This document shows positions 1 through 4,374 of a stretch of 6,900 bases of DNA, in pieces (position 1 is the stretch's first letter; each line of letters opens with the position of its first letter). This DNA comes from an uncultured Clostridia bacterium (GTDB taxonomy: Bacteria > Bacillota_A > Clostridia > TANB77 > CAG-508). The stretch covers positions 1-6,900 of the forward strand of contig CANQXO010000074.1 in NCBI GenBank assembly GCA_947627825.1, written 5' to 3'. The position numbers and the translations under genes were made by a program. The notes under the pieces were generated by a model, which saw only the letters and a list, made by a program, of their open reading frames with translations, did no database searches and was not told the DNA's origin.

Positions 1-150
1 CTTTTTTATTTCATCTATTGTAAAATTAGTTGCATTTGCGCGTAATCCATATTTTTTACCACCAATATATACAGCATCAGCTCCATATAAAAGTGTTACT
101 TGTAATCTTTCTAAATCTCCTGCGGGAGAAAGTAATTCTATTTTAGACAT
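1..150 (-). CDS. U32 family peptidase-like protein (N-terminal part, runs off the left edge)
   Basis: The complement strand reads an open frame of 50 codons from an ATG at 150-148 to the window edge, so only the N-terminus is present. It begins MSKIELLSPAGDLERLQ and continues with LLYGADAVYIGG and GLRANATNFT. This is the typical N-terminus of the U32 family (former collagenase-like peptidases): an LxxPAG start, then GADAVYxGG, then GLRANAxNF. A purine-rich ribosome binding site (AAAGGA on the complement of 161-166) lies 10 bases before the ATG. Members such as TrhP/YegQ and B. subtilis YrrN/YrrO take part in tRNA U34 hydroxylation, and RlhA acts on 23S rRNA; many others have no known role. 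The fragment does not decide which subgroup this is. It is transcribed divergently from the micro-protein gene at 327. Confidence 0.9.
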   Translation of the reverse strand, partial: MSKIELLSPAGDLERLQVTLLYGADAVYIGGKKYGLRANATNFTIDEIKK

Positions 151-182
151 TAAATTATTTTCCTTTCATCATATAAGCTTTA

Positions 183-209
183 AATATATAATTAATATTT
201 AAATGTCAG
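183..209 (-). promoter_or_regulatory. Possible promoter of the U32-family gene
   Basis: On the complement strand CTGACA (209-204) resembles a -35 box. TATATT (188-183) follows after a short 15-base spacer, or TATTTA (186-181) after 17 bases. The region is so AT-rich that -10-like matches are expected by chance. The perfect inverted repeat at 210-246 sits immediately upstream of the -35-like box. Weak call. Confidence 0.3.
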
Positions 210-246
210 TATTTAGTTTTATAATGATAAGTTATAAAACTAAATA
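210..246. repeat. Perfect 15-bp inverted repeat with 7-nt spacer
   Basis: The arms 210-224 and 232-246 are exact reverse complements (TATTTAGTTTTATAA and TTATAAAACTAAATA), separated by TGATAAG at 225-231. The repeat lies between the divergent U32 and micro-protein genes, next to a possible -35 box of the U32 gene. There is no real T-tract on either side, so it is not a convincing rho-independent terminator. It could be an operator for a dimeric regulator, or an RNA hairpin in a leader if transcription of the U32 gene starts further upstream. The symmetry is directly seen; the role is inferred. Confidence 0.7.
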
Positions 247-266
247 AAAACTCTATTAACATTGTA

Positions 267-294
267 ACACAAAATAAATAAAAAACATACTATA
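267..294 (+). promoter_or_regulatory. Candidate sporulation (sigma-K/sigma-E type) promoter of the micro-protein gene
   Basis: CATACTATA at 286-294 fits the sigma-K -10 pattern CATA-N3-TA and is one base off the sigma-E pattern CATACAnT. ACAC at 267-270 supplies an AC pair of the sigma-K -35 type 15 or 17 bases upstream. The expected start of transcription near 300 precedes the ribosome binding site (311-317) and the ATG (327) at sensible distances. No good housekeeping TTGACA/TATAAT pair is seen here. The match is by consensus only, in AT-rich DNA, but it agrees with the spore-like character of the encoded peptide. Confidence 0.45.
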
Positions 295-326
295 TTGTAT
301 AAAAAAATAAAAGGAGGTTAAATGTT

Positions 327-449
327 ATGGACAATAATTGTTGTTGTGGAAATAATGATGGAGGATTACTAGGCAATAATAATACTGAAATACTTTTGTT
401 TCTAGTTGTATTTTTACTATTATTTACTACTTATGGAAGAGGATTTTAA
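327..449 (+). CDS. 40-aa Cys/Asn/Gly-rich micro-protein with hydrophobic C-terminal helix, probably spore-associated
   Basis: This short frame reads MDNNCCCGNNDGG at the N-terminus and ends in TTYGRGF. Residues 1-19 are rich in Cys, Asn and Gly, with three adjacent cysteines at 5-7. Residues 21-34 (EILLFLVVFLLLFT) form a short hydrophobic stretch able to sit in a membrane. A strong AAGGAGG site at 311-317 stands 9 bases before the ATG at 327, which supports real translation. An overlapping ATG at 322 opens only a 16-codon frame and is less well spaced. The layout (Gly/Cys/Asn-rich head, then one hydrophobic segment, about 40 residues) resembles small spore proteins of the YjcZ kind in Bacillus and similar clostridial peptides. 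A sporulation-type -10 element lies upstream. The family assignment is by resemblance, not by a defined domain. No terminator is visible before the next gene. Confidence 0.75.
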   Translation: MDNNCCCGNNDGGLLGNNNTEILLFLVVFLLLFTTYGRGF

Positions 450-497
450 TAGCTTAAACAGGTTGAAACATAGCTATTATAGGGCAAAATAAATTTT

Positions 498-537
498 TAG
501 ACAAAATATTGCAAGATACATATAAATGTGATAGAAT
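498..537 (+). promoter_or_regulatory. Promoter region of the UDP-sugar pyrophosphorylase gene (two overlapping candidates)
   Basis: TAGACA (498-503), a 17-base spacer and TATAAA (521-526) form one vegetative-type promoter; each box has five of six consensus bases. TTGCAA (509-514), 17 bases and TAGAAT (532-537) form a second, overlapping candidate. Either would start transcription about 50-60 bases before the ATG at 595. The sequence does not decide between them. Confidence 0.55.
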
Positions 538-594
538 GGTCATTAAGATTTTTATGAAATCTATTTAAATTTTAGTACAAAGTGAGGAAAAGAT

Positions 595-1833
595 ATGAAA
601 AACTATGTAGAGATTTTAAAGCAAAATAATCAAGACCATTTATTAGAACTTTTTAGTAAGATAGATGAAAAAACAAAAACAAAAATTATAGAACAATTAG
701 AAAATATAGATTTTGAACAATTAAAAGAACTATATGGAGAAAGCAATAGAGATAATGAAAAAGCAATAAAAGGCATAATTATAGAACATATACCTTTTGT
801 AGATAAATATAAGTTAAACGAAGATGAATATAAAGATTTAGAAGAAAAGGGTACAGATATTATAAAACAAGGTAAATACGCAGTTGTTACAATGGCTGGA
901 GGACAAGGAACAAGGCTTGGACATAAAGGACCAAAGGGAACATTTAAAATAAATGTAAAGCCTGAGCCTAAATATTTATTTCAAATAATAGCTGAAAACC
1001 TACAAAAAGTAAATGAAAAGTATGGAATAACACTTCCATGGTACATAATGACAAGCACAGAAAATAACGAGAAAACAGTGCAATTTTTTGAAGAACATAA
1101 CTGTTTTGGATATCCAAAACAAAATTTAAAGTTCTTTAAACAAGGAGATTTACCACTTCTAAATGAAGAAGGAAAATTAGTAATAGATGAAAACTATAAT
1201 ATAAAAATGGCATCTGATGGAAACGGCAGCATTTATAAAGCAATGAAAAGAGAAGGAATACTTGAAGACATGAAAAAAAGAGGAATTGAATGGATTTTCA
1301 TTGGAGCTGTTGATAATGTACTTCTAAATATGTGTGATCCAGTATTAATTGGATTAACAATGAAAGAAGGCAATGAAGTTGGATCTAAATCAGTTGTAAA
1401 AGCAAATCCTCATGAAAAAGTAGGAGTATTTTGTAAGAAAGACAATTGCCCAGCAGTTATAGAATATACAGAATTACCAGAACAAATGGCTGAAGAAACT
1501 GATGAAGAAGGAGAGCTTTTATTTGGAGAATCTCACATAATGTGTAATCTATACAGTTTAAAAGCATTAGAAAAGATTGCAGAGCAAAGACTTCCATATC
1601 ATAGTGCACATAAAAAAGCAAATTACATAGACAATCAAGGCAACTTAATAGAAGCTAAAGAACCAAATGCATATAAATATGAAGCATTTATATTTGATGG
1701 ATTTAATTATTTTGACAATCTTTCAATTTTAAGAGGGAAAAGAGAAGAAGATTTTGCTCCAGTAAAAAATGCAGAAGGTGTAGATAGCCCTGAAACAGCA
1801 ATTAAGCTATATAATGATTTTTGGAAGCTATAA
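595..1833 (+). CDS. UDPGP-family UDP-sugar pyrophosphorylase (probable UDP-N-acetylhexosamine pyrophosphorylase, eukaryotic UAP type)
   Basis: This enzyme family joins UTP and a sugar 1-phosphate to give a UDP-sugar and pyrophosphate in the cytoplasm. The 412-residue protein has a helical N-terminal part (about 1-95) and then the nucleotide-binding signature AGGQGTRLG (101-109) followed by GPKGTF (112-117). Further landmarks are PWYIMTS (148-154), DGNGSIY (208-214), the metal/uridine-region motif GAVDN (237-241), LPYHSAHKK (333-341), and REEDFAPVKNA (383-393) near the C-terminus. GGQGTRLG and the C-terminal FxPxKNA stretch match eukaryotic UDP-GlcNAc/UDP-GalNAc pyrophosphorylases (UAP1/AGX) better than GalU or the GlmU N-domain. 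The protein is shorter than eukaryotic UAP (around 500 residues), mainly lacking the far C-terminal part. GAGG at 584-587 places the ATG well. The acetyltransferase gene 94 bases downstream suggests that GlcNAc-1-P or a related amino-sugar phosphate is the substrate; this is inferred, and UDP-glucose cannot be excluded. Confidence 0.9.
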   Translation: MKNYVEILKQNNQDHLLELFSKIDEKTKTKIIEQLENIDFEQLKELYGESNRDNEKAIKGIIIEHIPFVDKYKLNEDEYKDLEEKGTDIIKQGKYAVVTMAGGQGTRLGHKGPKGTFKINVKPEPKYLFQIIAENLQKVNEKYGITLPWYIMTSTENNEKTVQFFEEHNCFGYPKQNLKFFKQGDLPLLNEEGKLVIDENYNIKMASDGNGSIYKAMKREGILEDMKKRGIEWIFIGAVDNVLLNMCDPVLIGLTMKEGNEVGSKSVVKANPHEKVGVFCKKDNCPAVIEYTELPEQMAEETDEEGELLFGESHIMCNLYSLKALEKIAEQRLPYHSAHKKANYIDNQGNLIEAKEPNAYKYEAFIFDGFNYFDNLSILRGKREEDFAPVKNAEGVDSPETAIKLYNDFWKL

Positions 1834-1927
1834 TCAAAATTAAATAGCAATCGTTTATAATTGAAATAAAAAAGCTTAAGTTAATAAATGAAAAACTATA
1901 AAAACTAAAATAATGAAAGGAATATAA

Positions 1928-2614
1928 ATGATGGAGGAGTGTAAAATATCAAATTTATATAATTTAGACGAAACTATTGCCAAAAGTTTATTACAAAAAT
2001 ATACATATCCTTGGGAAGTATTAAGTCACATTGAAGAATTTATTATAGAATTGGGAAACACTTTGCCAAAAGACGAGTATGATAAAAAAGGTGAGAACAT
2101 CTGGATTCATAAAACTGCCAAAGTATATGATTCAGCCTATATAAAGGGGCCAGTTATCATTGGAAAAAACGCTGAAATAAGACACTGTGCATTTATTAGA
2201 GGAAAAGCTATAGTAGGTGAAAATGCGGTTGTAGGTAATTCAACAGAATTAAAAAATGTAATACTATTTAACAATGTGCAAGTGCCACATTATAACTATG
2301 TGGGAGATTCTATATTAGGATATAAAGCTCATATGGGAGCAGGTTCAATTACTTCCAATGTTAAATCAGACAAAAAGCTGATTGTAATTAAAAATAAAGA
2401 TGAAAAAATAGAAACTGGCATAAAGAAGATAGGAGCCATGATAGGCGACAATGTAGAAGTTGGATGTGGAACGATTTTAAACCCAGGATCAATCATTGGA
2501 AAAAATACCAATATCTATCCATTATCATCAGTAAGAGGAGTTATACCACAAAATTCTATTTATAAAAACCAAAATGAGATTGTAGAAAAAAATAGACTAA
2601 TAAAAATAGATTGA
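1928..2614 (+). CDS. Left-handed beta-helix acetyltransferase, GlmU C-domain-like (probable glucosamine-1-phosphate N-acetyltransferase)
   Basis: After a helical N-terminal part (1-55), residues about 57-210 show hexapeptide repeats typical of a left-handed beta-helix (IGKNAEI, VGENAVV, IGDNVEV, IGKNTNI). The motif VPHYNYVGDSILG (119-131) followed by GAGSITSN (137-144) aligns without gaps with the E. coli GlmU acetyltransferase active site as I remember it. R91, K109, H121 (catalytic base), Y124 and N144 match GlmU R333, K351, H363, Y366 and N386, while GlmU N377 is replaced by H135. The likely reaction is acetyl-CoA plus GlcN-1-P to GlcNAc-1-P, which the upstream pyrophosphorylase would convert to UDP-GlcNAc. 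There is no nucleotidyltransferase domain, so this is not a full GlmU. The start may be 1928 or the adjacent ATG at 1931; AAAGGA at 1916-1921 lies 6 or 9 bases before them. It is probably co-transcribed with the pyrophosphorylase, as no terminator lies in the 94-base gap. The stop is TGA. Confidence 0.88.
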   Translation: MMEECKISNLYNLDETIAKSLLQKYTYPWEVLSHIEEFIIELGNTLPKDEYDKKGENIWIHKTAKVYDSAYIKGPVIIGKNAEIRHCAFIRGKAIVGENAVVGNSTELKNVILFNNVQVPHYNYVGDSILGYKAHMGAGSITSNVKSDKKLIVIKNKDEKIETGIKKIGAMIGDNVEVGCGTILNPGSIIGKNTNIYPLSSVRGVIPQNSIYKNQNEIVEKNRLIKID

Positions 2615-2635
2615 TAAGATAATAGATTAATAAAA
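2591..2635 (+). repeat. Short direct repeat, 30-base period, across the acetyltransferase stop codon
   Basis: 2591-2605 (AATAGACTAATAAAA) recurs at 2621-2635 with one difference (AATAGATTAATAAAA). The 30-base offset keeps the reading frame, so the tail NRLIK is spelled again just beyond the TGA. It may be a remnant of a small tandem duplication, or chance in AT-rich DNA. Confidence 0.4.
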
Positions 2636-2653
2636 TAATAAATTCTTGAAAAG

Positions 2654-2700
2654 AAAGTAGAAGGGCAATAATCATTAAGAGATTATTGCTCTTCTACTTT
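2654..2700. terminator. Long hairpin between convergent genes, overlapping the holin-like gene's 3' end
   Basis: Arms 2654-2673 and 2681-2700 pair over 20 positions with a single mismatch/wobble (G at 2664 against T at 2690), around a 7-base loop ATTAAGA. It follows the acetyltransferase stop by 39 bases on the plus strand. On the minus strand the stop codon of the holin-like gene (2677-2675) lies in the loop, and its last codons form one arm. On the minus strand the stem is followed by CTTTTC, a weak T-tract; on the plus strand there is no T-tract after the stem. It most likely acts as a shared terminator or transcript-end stabiliser. The stem is certain, efficiency is not. Confidence 0.7.
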
Positions 2701-3052
2701 GCATACCATTATTATGTTCTTCACTTGGAAGCATATAATCAACTAAACCATATACTAAAGCTCCTAAAAAAAGCGAAAAAAATGATAGCATGTATCCAAT
2801 AACTATATATTGAACTAAAAATAAAGCGATACCACACAAAACAAATCCAATTATAAATTTGATAATAGGGTGAAAGTATAGTTTAGTAAAATTATCGATC
2901 AAAAAATCTACAGTAGTCAATATTACCACAACCAAAGCTAAAATCCAAATGCTAGAAGCAGTAAATCCAGGAGTAAAAAATGCTGTTATTCCTAAAACTA
3001 ATATACTTGTAATCAATCTACCAATAAACTGAATGGACCTATTTATTTTCAT
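2675..3052 (-). CDS. Phage-holin-4_2/YvlD-type four-helix membrane protein
   Basis: The protein has 125 residues from the ATG at 3052-3050. It has four predicted membrane segments at roughly 9-27, 33-52, 62-83 and 87-108, the short loop FFTPGF (25-30) after helix 1, and a hydrophilic tail. This layout matches the small integral membrane proteins annotated 'phage holin family' (Pfam Phage_holin_4_2; B. subtilis YvlD). Despite the name these are chromosomal genes, often linked to envelope stress, and no phage genes are nearby. The frame is open 46 codons further upstream, to 3190, but AAGGAGG on the complement of 3057-3063 lies just before the chosen ATG. The longer version would also run through the ribosome binding site of the divergent DUF421 gene. 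The gap to the ATG is only 4 bases, a little short. The last codons are part of a terminator-like hairpin. Confidence 0.82.
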   Translation of the reverse strand: MKINRSIQFIGRLITSILVLGITAFFTPGFTASSIWILALVVVILTTVDFLIDNFTKLYFHPIIKFIIGFVLCGIALFLVQYIVIGYMLSFFSLFLGALVYGLVDYMLPSEEHNNGMQSRRAIIS

Positions 3053-3056
3053 AAAG

Positions 3057-3063
3057 CCTCCTT
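3057..3063 (-). promoter_or_regulatory. Ribosome binding site fixing the start of the holin-like gene
   Basis: The complement reads AAGGAGG, then CTTT, then ATG at 3052-3050. This strong site rejects the longer upstream frame and sets a 125-residue product. Confidence 0.75.
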
Positions 3064-3092
3064 GCACAAAATATTTTATAAAATTATTTCCA

Positions 3093-3106
3093 AAATTTAT
3101 AAATTT
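3093..3106. repeat. 14-bp perfect palindrome between divergent genes
   Basis: AAATTTATAAATTT is its own reverse complement and lies midway in the 125-base spacer between the holin-like and DUF421 genes. It could be an operator, but such palindromes arise easily in this AT-rich DNA. No clear promoter for either gene could be picked in the spacer. Confidence 0.3.
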
Positions 3107-3177
3107 ATACACATAAAATAAAACATAATGGAAATAATAATCAAAAATTACTTTAAATAATAAGGAGAACATTTGAT

Positions 3178-3870
3178 ATGTTAATAACATTTATAAGGTC
3201 AATTATTTTATATATATTAGTTTTACTAGTAATGAGAATGATGGGCAAAAGAGAAATAGGCCAACTTCAACCATTTGAGTTAGTAATATCAATAATGATA
3301 GCGGATTTAGCATCAATACCAATGTCTGATTTAGGCATACCAATATTTAATGGAATCGTACCAATTTTAGGATTATTAGCAATGCATATGATAATTTCAT
3401 TCTTAAATTTAAAATCAATAAAATTCAGAAGTATAACATGTGGAAAACCTAAAATATTGATATATAGAGGAAAAATAGATGAAAATGCATTAGTAAAAGA
3501 AAGATTCACTCTAAATGAACTACAAGAAAGATTAAGAAATAGTAATATATTTAATTTAGGAGATGTAGAATACGCAATTTTAGAAACGAATGGCAATATA
3601 TCAGTTATTCAAAAACCAGCAAAAAGAACTGTAATACCAGAAGATTTGGGAATAGACCCAGAATATGAAGGAATACCATACGAATTAGTTTTAGACGGAA
3701 ATGTAATGTATGAAAATTTAAGAAAATTAGGAAAAGACTATAAATGGCTTACTAAACAAATAGAAAAATTTAATACAACTCCAGAACATTGTTTGATAGC
3801 AACAATAGATGGAAAAGGTAATTTCTTCTGCCAAGAAAAACAGCAGAAAGAAAACAATAAAAAATCTTAA
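3178..3870 (+). CDS. DUF421 (YetF-family) membrane protein
   Basis: The protein has 230 residues. Three membrane segments (about 3-21, 33-50 and 55-77) are followed by a soluble C-terminal part. The family signature GKREIGQL (23-30) follows the first helix. The soluble domain shows GKPKILIYRGKID (89-101), the helix LNELQERLR (112-120) and VEYAILETNGNISVI (130-144), all typical of DUF421/YetF proteins (B. subtilis YetF, YdfS, YkjA, YrbG). About 80 residues after the core domain form an extra C-terminal segment, also seen in clostridial members. Function is poorly defined; in Bacillus spores DUF421 proteins (YetF and the 2Duf protein) have been linked to inner-membrane permeability and heat resistance. 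AAGGAG at 3162-3167 precedes the ATG by 10 bases. The DUF4363 gene follows after 23 bases, indicating an operon. Confidence 0.9.
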   Translation: MLITFIRSIILYILVLLVMRMMGKREIGQLQPFELVISIMIADLASIPMSDLGIPIFNGIVPILGLLAMHMIISFLNLKSIKFRSITCGKPKILIYRGKIDENALVKERFTLNELQERLRNSNIFNLGDVEYAILETNGNISVIQKPAKRTVIPEDLGIDPEYEGIPYELVLDGNVMYENLRKLGKDYKWLTKQIEKFNTTPEHCLIATIDGKGNFFCQEKQQKENNKKS

Positions 3871-3893
3871 CATAGGAAAGGATAACATTTGAA

Positions 3894-4283
3894 ATGAAAA
3901 AAGAACTTATAATAACAATAATTATTATAATTGCAATTATAATTTTGGGTAATATCACACTTGGATATACAGAAAATGTAATAAAAGAAGCTAATGAAAA
4001 GTTAGAAAAATTAAAAGATGATATTTTATCAGAAAACATAGATAAGGAAAAATTAAATAACAAAATGGATGAAATATATGATTATTGGCTAGAAAAAGAT
4101 AAAACACTTTCATTATATTTAGAACATGACGAAATAGAAAAAGTAAATATTTATTTGAAAAACACAAAAGGACATATAGAAGGAGACGATGTTTATGGAA
4201 GTTTAGGTGAATTGGAAGCTTGTATAGCAACTCTTTCACATATAGAAGAAAAACAAGCCGTTAATTTAAAAAATATTTTCTAA
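3894..4283 (+). CDS. DUF4363 family protein (single-pass, helical)
   Basis: The 129-residue protein has a very hydrophobic N-terminal segment (about 5-24, mostly Ile), either an uncleaved signal anchor or a signal peptide. An extracytoplasmic, highly charged helical part follows (25-129, rich in Glu and Lys). Residues YWLEKDKTLSLYLEHDEIEKVN (70-91 region, with W71 and the EHDEIEKV stretch) and a C-terminal helix ending in a short hydrophobic tail fit the DUF4363 family as I know it. Function is unknown. AAAGGA at 3877-3882 lies 11 bases before the ATG; a TTG at 3889 stops at once and is not the start. Genes of this family are commonly found next to DUF421 genes, so the two products may act together at the membrane; this is inferred. 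A strong terminator follows at 4339-4374. Confidence 0.85.
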   Translation: MKKELIITIIIIIAIIILGNITLGYTENVIKEANEKLEKLKDDILSENIDKEKLNNKMDEIYDYWLEKDKTLSLYLEHDEIEKVNIYLKNTKGHIEGDDVYGSLGELEACIATLSHIEEKQAVNLKNIF

Positions 4284-4338
4284 TATATAACATTAAAGTT
4301 TAAATATTGAAGGTCAAATATTAAAGATAAAATGAAAA

Positions 4339-4374
4339 AAACACTTTATATTGAAAATAAAGTGTTTATTTTTT
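4339..4374. terminator. Bidirectional rho-independent terminator
   Basis: The perfect 11-bp stem AAACACTTTAT (4339-4349) / ATAAAGTGTTT (4357-4367) encloses a 7-base loop. On the plus strand it is followed by ATTTTTT (4368-4374). On the minus strand it is followed by a run of T from the A-tract at 4335-4338 and beyond. It therefore serves both the DUF421/DUF4363 operon and the convergent Rieske oxidoreductase gene. The stop codon of the latter (4368-4366) overlaps the end of the stem. Confidence 0.9.

Noticed and set aside
322..372. Overlapping ATG at 322 as the start of the short gene
   Set aside because: It gives only a 16-codon frame of no recognisable character; the frame from 327 has the better ribosome binding site spacing and a spore-protein-like composition.
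447..479. 8-bp stem (447-454 / 472-479) after the micro-protein as a terminator
   Set aside because: The loop is 17 bases, the stem is AT-rich, and no T-tract follows directly.
1856..1861. Perfect TATAAT between the pyrophosphorylase and acetyltransferase genes
   Set aside because: No -35 box at the right distance and no extended -10 TG; chance matches are common in this AT-rich spacer.
2329..2511. Minus-strand open frame of 60 codons inside the acetyltransferase gene
   Set aside because: It is the reverse shadow of the hexapeptide-repeat region, with no ribosome binding site and no recognisable domain.
2675..3052. Prophage remnant suggested by the 'phage holin' family name
   Set aside because: No endolysin, tail, integrase or attachment-site repeats nearby; this family is widespread on chromosomes.
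3053..3190. N-terminal extension of the holin-like protein up to 3190
   Set aside because: The strong ribosome binding site at 3057-3063 supports the inner ATG, and the extension crosses the DUF421 translation start.
3267..3596. Minus-strand open frame inside the DUF421 gene
   Set aside because: Shadow frame: the plus-strand product has clear family motifs and a ribosome binding site.
3770..4239. Two minus-strand open frames opposite the DUF421 end and the DUF4363 gene
   Set aside because: The low-complexity Phe/Ile/Leu-rich products come from reversing AAA/GAA-rich codons; there are no start signals.
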